A stretch of 38,064 nucleotides of DNA from Gnetum montanum (taxonomy: Eukaryota > Streptophyta > Gnetopsida > Gnetales > Gnetaceae): positions 6,721-44,784 of the forward strand of contig MNCI01016318.1 in the NCBI GenBank assembly GCA_015680685.1, in the 5' to 3' direction. The position numbers and the translations under genes were made by a program. Positions within the stretch are counted from its first letter, which is position 1. Each line of letters starts with the position of its first letter. The notes under the pieces were generated by a model, which made no database searches, was not told the origin of the DNA, and saw only the letters and a program-made list of their open reading frames with translations. Of the stretch, positions 19,272 through 30,551 are shown piece after piece.

Positions 19272-21456
19272 ATGTCTTCTTCTTCGCACAAAAGCACTTC
19301 ACCACCTAGGACTAACACAAGAAGTAATCGACGATAGGATACACATGACGTTCATCCGCCAATCCCTCAACAATTTCATGTGGTATATATTCATCTTGAT
19401 GAATTTGTACTCGACTTCACCTTTATTCTCCACCAAGATGAATAGCTGCGTTGGTGTGACTTGAAAGGTAACATAGTGTTACCTCCTGACCGTTCAGTCC
19501 CAAGTAGGCTTCTTTGTGCTCTCACATGAATAAGCATGCAACACTTACATGCAAAATACATGTTGTAAAACTATGATTCGAGATACTATCGTCCCACAGA
19601 GGTGCAACGTCAAAGGGATTTGCAATAGGAGAGATGCCATAAGTCTTTGAAGGGAAAATGGTCTAAGGATGTCCCCCACGTTTTAAGCGAAATTGAGGGT
19701 GATGAACCTACCTCAGGTAGCCACCAATATAACGATGTTCCTTCCCTTGACTTTGGCTAAGGGGTTGTGTATTAAAACCTTCATTCTACTATTCATAACC
19801 CAGGTGCTGATACCAATAGACACAAAGTGTCCAAAAAAGGAACAATTACACATGAAAAAGGTGGGCATTCTAATTGCAATTGCGATCAAGGCAAAGACCA
19901 CCAAAGAGAAGGTAGTAGACATCGTCATGGTGGTGGTTCTCCTTCTTCTTTTCACCTTCATTGTATCCTTCACCCTCTCCTTCAATGTCTGGTCATAGCC
20001 ATAGAGAAACAAATCATGAGGATAAGGGTAAACAAAGTGGAAGTCATAGATGAGATAGCCAAGACAGAGGAGGAGGCCACTCTAGGGAATCACACCATAG
20101 AAGAAGGAAGAGTAGGGAACATCGTAGGTATCATAGATGCTACGAACGAGATGATCATGATGGACCCCTACTCACCACATGAAGCATGCTAGATATAATT
20201 GAGGCTGTGAGAGTTCCAACAAGGCACCAAAAAGATAGTAGGATCAAGAGGTTGGACATGAATAGCATCCCACAATTTGAAGGGGGATATAATGCTGATC
20301 CTAAAAATCACTTACAAGCATTTCATGATGTGTGTGCCTTGCAAAACATAGAAAACAAGTGGAAAAAACTTAAGTTGTTTCAATGGACACTAATAAAAGA
20401 AGCTAAAAGATGGTACCGGTCCTTAGAACCAAAATCCATTTGTAGGTGGAGTACTATGTTAGAATTGTTCAATGATAAGTACCAAACGTACTCCTGGGTG
20501 TCTAACCTGCGAAAGAAAATCCAAGGATGGAAACAAGGAAGTGATGAACCCTTGGATGCTACCATGGGCCATTATTATGCACTATTACATAGTTGTCCCA
20601 GCCATGGTTATTCACAATAGGATCAACTATGCCATCTTGTAGATGGGCTTAGGCATAAAATAAGAAGAACCCTTGGGACTTATGCCCAAGGAAGGTTATT
20701 TGAGCTTAGGTCCCATCAAATTCATAGACTACTAGAGCAAGTTGCTAAGGAAGAATGTGAGCTACGAAAGAGAGAGAGAGTGCGGAAGAATATAACCGAG
20801 ATCCTTTCCTTTGAAAGAAGGCAGTAAGATTTTGTGAGCATGAAAAAGAGTCACCACTCGAAGAGATGATGAATAGGAAAACCTTGCCTATACAAAAGTT
20901 AGCATTAGAAGTATTGGCAAAGGTAGACCAAATGTGGGACTCCCTAGATAGTAGGTTTCAAACTATTATCAAAGTAGTAGAGGAGTCTAGAGAGCGAGGT
21001 AGTGATTGTGACAAAAGAAAAAAGAGAGAAGCAAAAAATGCACATAACAAAGGTAAGGGTAAAGTGTCTATTATTGAAGAAGTTGTGGACTCAGATACAG
21101 ACGATGATAGTGGATGTGAGATATGTCAATATGACCATCCTAAGGGATGTTGCCCTGTGATCTCACATCTGTAGGAGTCTGGGGTGTATGCACTTAATCC
21201 ACATTTAAACAAATGGCAAACATCCCGACGGTTACCTTATCCCCAAGGTAACCCAAGGCAATTCCACCAACCTCTAACGTATTATCTAAGTGGAACTCCA
21301 CCACAACCAATTGAGCAACATCAAGAGTGGCAACACCCATAATCATGGGGAATGCCATTACCAAGGCAACAATATCCTTACCAGCAACTTGATACATATG
21401 GATATTACGTGTAGCATCCAATCTCTTCACGTGAATCTGTTGGTCATGTTACTCCC
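19272..21456 (+). pseudogene. E2 gag, frameshifted, interrupted by E4
   Basis: Starts MSSSSHKST at 19272, the same start as E3 gag at 32298. A Ser/His/Arg-rich segment follows, then the gag core (20186-20700) with NHLQAFHDVCALQNI, AKRWYRSLEPK and HYYALLHSCPSHG. A zinc knuckle CEICQYDHPKGCC (CX2CX3HX4C, about 21115-21156) and a Pro/Gln/Tyr-rich tail complete it. Relative to E3 it has two extra bases in a TTCTTTT run near 19950 and two in a GA run near 20770, giving three frames. Several stops replace CAG, CAA or CGA. Gag coding continues at 30552 after the E4 insertion. Confidence 0.85.
21452..21456. repeat. Target-site duplication of E4, left copy
   Basis: CTCCC directly before TGTACTGACC. 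Confidence 0.9.
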
Positions 21457-23506
21457 TGTACTGACCTAAATCATCGATGTAAGGTTGGAAGGGAAAATAG
21501 ACATCGAAAGATCATTGGGAAGGCATAGCTAACTCTGCCTTCACCCAAGGGCAAGCTGGAAAAGAGAACGAAGGTAGAGTGCCTTGGATGGTTTGCATGC
21601 AAATCAACCAAGGACTTCCCCGAGTGTAAGTTACGGCTAGCACTGGGGTTATCGTAAACGGTGTAAACAGAATGTAAATGGAATGCAAACAACGATACAA
21701 AATGTAAACAGAGCATAGAGCGTAAACAAAGAATAAATTGTAAACAAAGCGTAAATAGAGCTATATTGTAAAAAAAGCATAAATAGAGCTATATTGTAAA
21801 CAAAGCATAAATAGAGTAAACAATATAAATGGAAGGCAATAATAAAACTGTATTGTATTGTTTAACAAGAGTGTGCACCAGTCAAAGCATAGTTGTGTGT
21901 GTGATAGCAAGTCAAGCGCTAAGCCCTGGAGTGATGTAGTGATGTGTTTGTGGGTGCTTGGATGCTAGGAGTCTCGTTTGCCTGAGTGTCCAAGGCTCAA
22001 AGTTGCTCTTTCTTCAAAATTATCGACCTTGTTTTATGTGAATCGACAGGGTATCTATAGGGTTTGGCTGGGCTCGGGCACGGAATCTGTGGATGGAATC
22101 GATGGTCGAGAGATGAGAGGAAACAGGATTATGTGACACGTGTCCGGTAGATAGCTATGTGTGAGTTGGTCATGTGTAGGCAGGATACGTCCTTGACCAG
22201 GTGCATTGTATCTTACAACGTGTGGCTTACTCAAGCCCATGGAAGCACATACAATTTAGACCGTGAGGGCCTGACAAACCCACAAATGAAGATTTATAAA
22301 GAAAATCAAGAGGGATCGACTCTGTCTTGCTTGAAACTTCTTGGTCCTTGAATCGACTACTACAGGATGTCGATTTAAGTACTTTTGTGGTCGTTTGAGG
22401 CATTTCTGTTCCACTAGGGCTCCCATCGTGAGTTGATTTGGTCCTAGCATGTCCTTAGCGTGAGTTGATTTGGTCTTGGCGTGTCCTTAGCGTGCGTTTG
22501 GAGTGCTTTTGTCGGGGCGTGAATAGTGTTCACGCTGATGAATGGTATTTACACTGTGAATAGTGGTCACGCTGATGAATAGTACTCACGCTAATGAATA
22601 GTGCTCATGTTGTACTCACGTTGCTAGCGTGACCTCAACGTGAGTGAGTTTAAAGTGATACCTTTTACACCAAATTTTGATTTTTTGAAGCCTATTCTTG
22701 AGTACAATTACTTCCTGACTGTGTGTGACCCCAAGAGTGATCTGTAAGTCAAAAAACTAAGGTTGATTATGCCTTGTTTTGAGCCACTTTTGGTAACTCA
22801 CGCTGGACTCATGGTGCTAGCGTGACCTTAGCATGACCTTGGAGTGAGCAAGCTGGGATGGTACATTTCATACCAAATCTTGACATTTGAGACCTATCTT
22901 TCAAGTGTAACTACTGCTTGACCTTGGGGACAAACTGCATGCTGAATTTGAGCCTGTCTATGCTTGAATTTAGGCCACTTTTGGTAGCTCACGTTGGGCT
23001 CACGCTATTAGCATGAGCTGGGCATGACTCTAGTGTGACCTCAGTGTGATTACTAAAAACGGTGTATTTTTGGGCTCGAAATCAGAATTCTGAGGGTTGG
23101 GACCTGGAGAAATCATTAGTGGACCTTGAGGGGGCCCTGTACCCTCGAAATCAGGCCATTTTAACACTATTTTGAGGCTGTTTTGAGTCACTCACGCTGG
23201 ACTCACGCTGCTAGGGTGACTTGGGCGTGAGCGACAAAAATGAACGTTTTTAGAGCTAAGATCTGAAGTTCTGGAGGCCGAAACTCTAGGAAATCATTAA
23301 TGGACCTTGAGGATGAGTTGTACCCTCAAAATCAGATAATTTTGACGTTGTTTTGGGGCTATTTTGAGTTACTCACGCTAGACTCACACTAGCAGCGTGA
23401 CCTGGGCGTGAGTTCATACCTTAACCAAATTTTTGTTTCCCAAAAGCCCAAACAGCTCTGAGTTGTTCTCGTTTTGAAGTGTTAGGCCAAAATTTGGGAT
23501 TTTTCA
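21457..23506 (-). repeat. E4 3' LTR
   Basis: 2050 bp. On minus it begins TGAAAAATCCC and ends GGTCAGTACA. U3 (23500-22550) contains about five ~185-bp repeats with CACGCT/AGCGTG dyads. The distal part (21720-21835) has a GTAAACAAAGC / AGAGCTATATT tandem repeat, with more units than in the other LTR. Confidence 0.9.
22600..23480. repeat. E4 U3 repeat array with CACGCT/AGCGTG dyads
   Basis: Repeat blocks centre on CTCACG(C/T)T-G-GACTCACG motifs near 22617, 22798, 22988, 23191 and 23372, about 180-200 bp apart. Each block has inverted AGCGTGA partners. The same series is in the other LTR near 29665, 29847, 30039, 30241 and 30422. Confidence 0.75.
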
Positions 23507-23520
23507 TTGGCCCCTCTTTG
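23507..23520 (-). other. E4 polypurine tract
   Basis: The minus strand reads CAAAGAGGGGCCAA directly before the 3' LTR start TGAAAAATC. This supports the minus orientation. Confidence 0.7.
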
Positions 23521-24029
23521 TTGACATCTGGAGGAATTCACCCGAGAGGTGTCGACAAAGAAGTACAAAACACAACGATCGACACAACACCATGCATTAT
23601 CCATCGACCGATGGATGGATGTGATCGCCCTGTGTTTAAAAGTACATTGGATTGAGAGAAATTTAGTTTAAGGAAAGAAGATTGTAACTAGGGGATTAGG
23701 GATTGATCAAATGATGTCGTTGTTTGAACTACGGGAGAGAAATGCTCTCATGTGAACGAGCCAGTTTTTTGGTCCTTGTCAATAGCCAATATATAGTAGA
23801 CTTGGAACCAAGGCATAGGAGGTCCGTTCTTTGGAGAAATGGGACCCTTGTGTCATGTTTAAGGGAGCCCATTATAAATATTCAAAGCCATGCGATGATG
23901 TGCAACATGATCATTTGAGACATTAGTGTTTTCCCAAGACAACTGCCTTCTCGCCTGGGGCTTGTATGAGAAGAGCCAATGGTCTTTAGTCTATGATGTC
24001 AACAAGGTCATGAAGACCTTTTCCGGGCA

Positions 24030-24170
24030 TTTTGCTCTTTGACCTTTTTTTACTTTTTCTTTTTCTTTTTGTTTCTTCTTTTCTTTTGTTTTTTCTTCTT
24101 TTTTTTTGTGGTTTTCTACCTTTTGTTTGTGTTTGTTTTCTTTTTTGTTTTTGTTTTTTGGTCTTTTTGA
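24030..24170 (-). repeat. E4 internal low-complexity purine tract
   Basis: Plus strand is almost all T with some C and G; minus is A/G-rich. One minus frame (24204-23986) would be very Lys/Arg-rich, but it is out of register with gag-protease and not supported as a gene. Confidence 0.6.
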
Positions 24171-24724
24171 GAGAGCTTGCTTTCAATGCTATGCTCATGC
24201 TCATGTGCTTGCGCTTGCATCATGTACCATGTATTGTGTTTTGTGTTGCAACTACTTAGAGAACATAGTGTACAACAATGTATCAAGAGCTTTGGGTGAG
24301 TAGGACGTAATGTATCCAGGGGATGTAATTGAATAGGATAAGGGGGCATGTTGGGGAATAGGGGATGTATCAGGAGTTGGGAATGTACTTATGAATGGAT
24401 TCATTAACCTAGTCACGTGCGTTAGGAAGAATGTGATACCTTGTTGTCACGATGAAGTGCATCTATGCATGAACACCTCAAGAGTGTCATCCTACAAGCA
24501 CAACTCCAAGAAGACAAGAAAAACACAAATGAATCGGTTAACTAAGCACTTTAAACGAGAAGATGGAGCCACCGCGTGTAATTTTCAAAGAAAGAAGAAT
24601 TATGAATAACATCAGCTTCATTAGTGTCGATTAGAAAAATCATGCAGCAAGTCATTGTGAAATAGGCACAGGCAATTGCAGCAAAAAATATTTTCAAGTT
24701 TTTGCTTGGTCATCGATGATGTTG

Positions 24725-25033
24725 CCAGTTTATAGTCTTAGCGGATTGTTGCGGGTTAGTTTCATGTCGTAACCCCTTGGATGGTGCCAGTTTAGCGTCG
24801 TAGCGGATGGTGCATGACTAGTTTATAGTGGAAGTAGACTGTAAAGAGGCAAACCAGTTTATAGTCTTAGTGGACTCTAGATGCTAGTTTCACGTTATGG
24901 CTCAAGGACGAGCTGTTCTAGTTTATAGTTGTAGCGGGCTGTCTATGCCAGTTTATAGTCATAGCGGACTGTCTATGCTAGTTTACAGTCATAGTGGACT
25001 GTCTGTGCCAGTTTATAGTCATAACGGACTAGT
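24725..25033 (-). repeat. E4 30-bp tandem array encoding MT(I/L)NW-type peptide repeats
   Basis: About ten imperfect units start at 24727, 24758, 24789, 24820, 24856, 24886, 24920, 24950, 24980 and 25010; the last four are exactly 30 bp apart. The plus-strand consensus is CAGTTTATAGTCATAGCGGA. In the gag-protease frame a unit reads MTINWHRQSA. Related single motifs recur upstream in the element. Confidence 0.8.
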
Positions 25034-25310
25034 GTTTACCTTGCTTGTGTAAGGTGTTATGCTGCATGCATGGTCATGCTGTGTGCCTACAAGATCCTGC
25101 AAAAATCAACTAGAAAGAAAACAACATCAAGCAACACCTATTGTAAATAGAGTTAAAATGGATGAATGAAAGGAAAGTAATGCAAAAAGTGATAGTTTTA
25201 GGCTGTTCTGGGCCATAAGCTAGTTTAAGGCCTTTTCAAGCCCTTGTTAGTTTAACGTCATTTCGGACGTGGGATAGTTTAATGTCATTTCAGACAGAGG
25301 TTGTGAAGGG

Positions 25311-28106
25311 CTATTGGGTGGATGGGGCATTATCGCCACATATGATGGTCTCCCTCCCTTTGTGGAGGAAGTGGAGTTCTTGGTGGATGGGAGATGACAC
25401 TGCGCATGACCTAGCTAGCCAAGGGTGTCCTAGGATCATGTTGTAGTCTGGCATCTTGTCGACGACTGTAAAGTTTGCAAACGTGGGATGCTAGTCTCCT
25501 ATCATGAAGGAAATGTGGATTGTGCCTTTAATGGCTACGCGTGCTCCATCTAAGGATTTTAAAGACTCGATTTCGGTCGGTTGAATGTTGTGCATTAGGT
25601 GTAGTCGTTCAACGACAAAGTGTGCAACAACATTTTTTGTCGCATGATCATCGATGTGTACTCTGCGTACTGTGTATTTTTCGATGCTTACACTAATGTT
25701 CAACGGTGCATGTGTGACCTCCCCTTGTTTGGGGTTGATCTTAACATCATTGTTGCGGAAGGTTAGAGTCGTTGTGTTTGTAACTTGTGGTACAGGGAAT
25801 GTAATGGCTCCACGAATGGCGTCTTCAGTTGGAGACATGTTTTCTGTAGTAGGGATGGAGGCGAGCACGTGTGCTAGTGCTTGGTGATGCTTTGATGATG
25901 TTAAGACGAGGTCGAGCAAGGTAGGCGTTACATTTTTATGTTTTAATGCATTGTGTGTATGAGATAGTACGTCTGCGAGGTCGTCGTTTATGTTTGTCAT
26001 GGTGGAAGCCTCCTCTATTGTGTGAGCCATAATGTAGAGCTCTTGTGAAGGGGAAATGCATAAGGGTTGTTGTTTAGTGGCCCTAGGGGTAGAGCTAGGG
26101 CTAGTTTGTGGTTTAGGCGTTGGTGACTTGGGTTGCCACTGCTTGTATGTGGCCAAGTTGCTGGAACTTGGACTTGGTGTGGATGTCATTGGAGCAACTT
26201 GTATGTTTAACGTCACAATGGATGGTGGCTGGTAGTTTAACGTCATGTTGGACGGTTTGTTAAATGTTGCCCTTATGATGAAGGGTCTCTTGTTTTGGAA
26301 ATTCGTTGAAGGTACGGGACTGCTAGGTTGCACTGTGTTGAGCAATCCTTTCTTTGCCATTCTTTGTAAATCATTTTGCAAATTTTGACAAGTGTCTGTG
26401 TCATGTCCAGGCATTTGGTGGTAGTGGCAGTATACACTTAAGTCAAAATGTTGTGGGACACATGCGTTATATGTTTTAGTGGAATGACTTGCCAATTCAT
26501 AGTGTTTCTGGTTGCGTATGTAGGCATGATCTAACATGCGTTTGCATTGGACCAAACCAGCGTTGAGGAGCTGTTCTAGCAATTGGGAAGGTTTTCTCAA
26601 TAAGCGTATGTGTTTGCATTGGGTGCGCTCATGTCTAGGAGCGGCTTGTGTGACTACACCAAAGCTAGAGCTGGTAGCTTGGGGTGTTGAGGCCACAGGC
26701 CTATTGGTTGCATGTGTTGGCATGGTGATTGTTGCGATTGTTGCATTTGATGTTGCTTGTGTATCCTGCACTATTTGTGTTGTTTGTGTTGGTTGCAGTT
26801 ATTGCATTTGTTGTTGTGCATGTTGTTGTTTTTTGTATTGGCTCCTGAAGGCCAAGTAGGATGGGTCATTGCTTGCTCTTGCTCCCTCTTCGATGCCCCT
26901 TGCTTGGTCAAAGGCCTAGGTAAGAGACTTTGGGGCCTGGTAGAGCAGTTTGGACTTGATGAAGTCATTGATTGCACCCTTGAAGATTGCCAAGAGATGT
27001 GTCTCCGCGATCGGCTCATGCATTTCATTGGCTGTGGCACTCCATCGCTTGAGGAAGGGTAGTATGGGCTCCAAGGGTCCTTGTCTGATGTGGAGGAGCT
27101 TGTCGATTATCACTTCAGGTCTGATGTTGTATCTAAAGTGTGTCAAAAACTGGTGTATGAGGTCCTCGAGGGATGTGATGGAAGCTCGGGGTAGGGCACG
27201 GTACCAGTCTAAAGCTTTTCCAGTGAGCAACAGGGGAAAGAGGCGTAGAATGGCATGTGGCCAGGAGTGCAACGTGGTGGATTCTGTGTAAAATATGATG
27301 ATATGTGCATTGGAGTCACTATGACCGTTGTATTTTGTTAGATGTGGCAACGAACTGCCCACGGGTGGTGTAAGGGGTGGGATCGAAGTTTAGATCGGAT
27401 CATCACGGTAAAAGTCCACCACCTTGGGTGTGTCTGAGGAGGCAGCCTTAAGCTGGTCGATTTCCTTTATCAAAGTTTGGATGAGTTGGGACACTTATTT
27501 CCAACTCATAGATTCACCACCCAGTTGTGTTGACTGGACTTGCGGAGGTTGTGCAGTGAAGGGTTAGATCACCGGTTGTGGGCTGTGCGAGTTTAATGTC
27601 ATGGAAAATGGTTGTTGGTAGTTTAACATCATACCAGACATGTGTTGGCAATTTAATATCGTACTAGGCCATGGATAGTTTAATGTCATCCCAGACGAAT
27701 GATGAGCAGGTGCCTGAGGCACTGGTGAAACAGGCATGATACATGTGGCACCTGCGTAAATGTTGGGTTGAGGTTGGGGAGGTTGGGGCATGGCTCCAGT
27801 GTAGGCATAAGGTACTTGTGTTGCTTGGGGTTGGGCCCCGTCGTATGTACAATGTGTTTGGATTGTTTGGGGCTGGGCCCCATCATATGTACAATGTATT
27901 TGGATTGTTTGGGGCTGGGCCCCAATGTGTGTAGACTGTGAAGCGAATACCTTGGGTGTGTGCTCCAAATGTTGTGATTGTTGTGAGGAGGCAAGGCCCC
28001 AAGGGTTGTTGGGTTTGGGCAGGGCCACGAACTCGTACTTGTACTCAGATGGTGATCTCAGGTAAGAGGAAGTCATCTCAGAATCGTTGTGTTGTGTGTA
28101 TTGCAT
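25311..28106 (-). pseudogene. E4 gag-protease polyprotein, broken by CAA/CAG-derived stops
   Basis: One minus frame runs from 28106 to the stop at 25311. Order: Gln/Pro-rich N-terminus with a 14-residue repeat (GAQPQTIQTHCTYD type, 27815-27930) and MTLNY repeats; gag core (27362-26916) with GKALDWYRALP and LEDLIHQFLTHFRYN; a CHYHQMPGHDTDTC motif (about 26370-26440), as in Ogre/Retand-type gag; then protease. In protease the usual VLIDNGS is VHIDDHA; LGHPWLARSCAVSSPIHQEL matches the family's LGRPWL block. Six stops before the final one (near 27566, 27490, 27392, 26916, 26801, 25491) replace Gln codons (four TAA, two TAG). The final stop may itself be mutational, since family-like sequence ends nearby. 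Confidence 0.8.
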
Positions 28107-28227
28107 GTATTAGACAAGGTGATCCATGTTGGTGGTAATTGGTACTTAGACCAGCTTGAAGTTAGGTGCGAATTGCGGTGAATTTGCTTTGAAATGGATG
28201 CATTTTATGTGTTTTTGTTGAAAAAAC

Positions 28228-28440
28228 ACTGTAGCAGCATAAGGTTACTGTAGCAAGCGAAGGTCATGCTAGAGCATGAGTGCAGCGTGAGCACTGTAGT
28301 AGTATAAGGTTACTGTAGTAAGTGGAGGTCACACTGGAGAGTGAGTGTAGCGTGAGCACTGTAGCAACTGCAAAACGCTGTAGTAGTATAAGGTTACTGT
28401 AGTAAGTGGAGGTCATGCTGGCAGCGTGAGTGCAACATCA
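28228..28440. repeat. E4 leader tandem repeat, about three units
   Basis: Units start near 28228, 28293 and 28376. Each has CTGTAG(C/T)AG(C/T)ATAAGGTTACTG, then GTAAG(T/C)GGAGGTCA-like and GCGTGAG. It lies between primer site and gag, in the packaging-signal region of an LTR element. Confidence 0.7.
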
Positions 28441-28563
28441 GTAAGTCAAGTTGGGCGTGTGTAAGCTAGCTTGATACGATAAGATTTAATTTCAGCACTT
28501 GGTCTATGCAGCATTTGGACAGGTAGCGTGATCAACGTTTTGATAGATGATAAACAAGGTAGG

Positions 28564-28580
28564 CTCTCCTTCTAGCACCA
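28564..28580 (-). other. E4 candidate primer-binding site
   Basis: The minus strand reads TGGTGCTAGAAGGAGAG, starting about six bases after the 5' LTR end. The TGG start and position fit a primer site. I do not recognise the tRNA, so the assignment is tentative. Confidence 0.4.
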
Positions 28581-28586
28581 ATTTAC

Positions 28587-30546
28587 TGTACTGACCTAAA
28601 TTGTCGGTGTAAGGCTAGAAGGGAAAACAAACACCGAAAGATTGTTGGGCAAGCACAGCTGACCCTGCCTTTGCTTGAGGGCAAGCTAGAAAAGAGAACG
28701 AAGGCAGAGTGCCTTGGATGGTTTGCATGCAAATCAACCAAGGACTTCCTCGAGCATAAGTTATGGCTAGTGTTGGGGTTATCGTAAACGGTGTAAACAG
28801 AATGTAAATAGAATGCAAACAACGACACAAAATGTAAACAGGGCGTAGAGCGTAAATAGAGATTGAATTGTAAATGAAACATAAATGGAGCTATATTGTA
28901 AACAAAGCGTAAACAAAGTAAATAATATAAATGGAAGGAAATAATGAAACTGTATTGTATTGTTTAATAAGAGTGTGCACTGGTCAAAGCGTAGTTGCGT
29001 GTGTGATAGCAAGTCAAGCGTTAAGCCCCGGAGTGATGTGGTAATGTGTTTGTGGGTGCTTGGATGCTAGGAGTCTCGTGTGCCTGAGCATCCAAGGTTC
29101 AAAGTTGCTCTTTCTTCAAAATTGCCGACCCCGTTTAAGTGAATCGATAGGGTATTTATAGGGTTTGGCTAGGCTTAGGCATGGAATCTATGGATGGAAT
29201 CGACGGCTAAGAGATGAGAGGAAACAGAATCATGTGACACGTGTCCGATAGACAGCTGTGTGTGAGTTGGTCGTGTGTAGGTAGGCTATGTCCTTGACCA
29301 GGTGCATTGTATCTTACAATGTGTGGCTTACTCAAGCCCATGGAAGCACATACAATTTAGACCGTGAGGGCCTGACAAGCCTACAAATGAAGATTTATAA
29401 AGAAAATCAAGAGGGATCGACTCCGGCTTGCTTGAAACTTCTTGGTCCCTAAATCGACTACTACAGGATGTCGATTTGAGTAGTTTTGTGGTCATTTGAG
29501 GCATTTCTTGTTCCACTAGGGCTTCCAGCGTGAGTTGATTTGGTCCTAGCGTGTCCTTAGCATGCGTTTGGAGAACTTTTATTGGGGCATGAATAGTGTT
29601 CACATTGATAAATAGTGTTTACGCTGTGAATAGTGGTCACGTTGATGAATAGTGCTCACGTTGTACTCACGCTGCCAACGTGACCTCAGCGTGAGTGAGT
29701 TGAAAGTGATACCTTTTACACCAAATTTTGATTTTTTGAAGCCTTTTCTTGAGTACAATTACTGCCTAACTGTGTGTGACCTTGAGAGCAATCTATAAGT
29801 AAAAAAATTGAGGTTGATTGTGCCTTGTTTTGAGCCATTGTTGGTAACTCATGCTAGACTCACGATGCCAGCGTGACCTTAGTGTGACCCTAGCGTGAGT
29901 AAGTTGTGATGGTACATTTCACACCAAATCTTGATCTTTGAGACCTATCTTTCAAGTGTAATTGCTGCCTAACCTTGGGGACGAACTGCATGCTAAATTT
30001 GAGCCTGTCTATGCTTGAATTTAGGTCACTTTTGTTAGCTCACACTGGGCTCACGTTGTCAACGTGAGCTGGGCATGACTCCATCGTGATCTCAACGTGA
30101 TTGCTAAAAACGATGTATTTTCGGGCCCGAAATCAGACTTCTGAGGGTTGGGACCTGGAGAAATCATTAGTGGACCTGAAGGGGGCCTTGTACCCTCAAA
30201 ATCAGGCCATTTTAACATTGTTTTGAGGCTGTTTTAAGTCACTCACACTGGACTGATGCTGCCCGCGTGACTTGGGTGTGAGCGATGAAAATGAACGTTT
30301 TTGGAGCTAAGATCTGAAGTTCTGGAGGCCAAAACTTGGGGAAATCATTAATGGACCTTGAGGGTGAGTTGTACCTTCGAAATTAGACCATTTTAATGTT
30401 GTTTTGGGGCTGTTTTGAGTTACTCACGCTAGCAGCGTGACCTGGGCATGAGTTCATACCTTAGCCAAATTTTTATTTCTCAAAAGCCCAAATAGCTCTA
30501 AGTTGTTCTCATTTTTAATTGTTAGGCTGAAATTTGGGGTGTTTCA
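28587..30546 (-). repeat. E4 5' LTR
   Basis: 1960 bp, same ends as the 3' LTR. The ~90-bp length difference comes mostly from fewer GTAAACAAAGC-type repeat units (28850-28930) plus small indels. Confidence 0.9.
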
Positions 30547-30551
30547 CTCCC
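30547..30551. repeat. Target-site duplication of E4, right copy
   Basis: CTCCC directly after GGTGTTTCA. Confidence 0.9.

Larger units (their letters stand above)
21457..30546 (-). mobile_element. E4: non-autonomous Ty3/gypsy element (Ogre/Tat-like gag-protease) nested in E2
   Basis: Two ~2-kb LTRs with TG...CA ends (21457-23506, 28587-30546) are flanked by the perfect duplication CTCCC (21452-21456, 30547-30551). Host sequence on both sides joins into one E2 gag reading that matches E3 near 34460-34480. Minus-strand order: 5' LTR at right, candidate primer site, repeat-rich leader, gag-protease (28106-25311), 30-bp repeat array, Lys-rich purine tract, polypurine tract, 3' LTR. No reverse transcriptase, RNase H or integrase is seen, so it depends on another element. 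Its LTRs, primer site and gag are unrelated to E1-E3. Confidence 0.9.

Noticed and set aside
24032-24259. Phe/Leu-rich plus frame and Lys-rich minus frame
   Set aside because: Low-complexity T/A tract, out of register with the E4 polyprotein.
24725-25033. CRISPR-like regular repeats
   Set aside because: Units are imperfect and contiguous with no unique spacers, lie in a plant retroelement and are in frame with its polyprotein.
23507-25310. Reverse transcriptase or integrase of E4
   Set aside because: Looked for YxDD-like, DNGxxF and zinc-finger motifs downstream of the protease on the minus strand; none seen.
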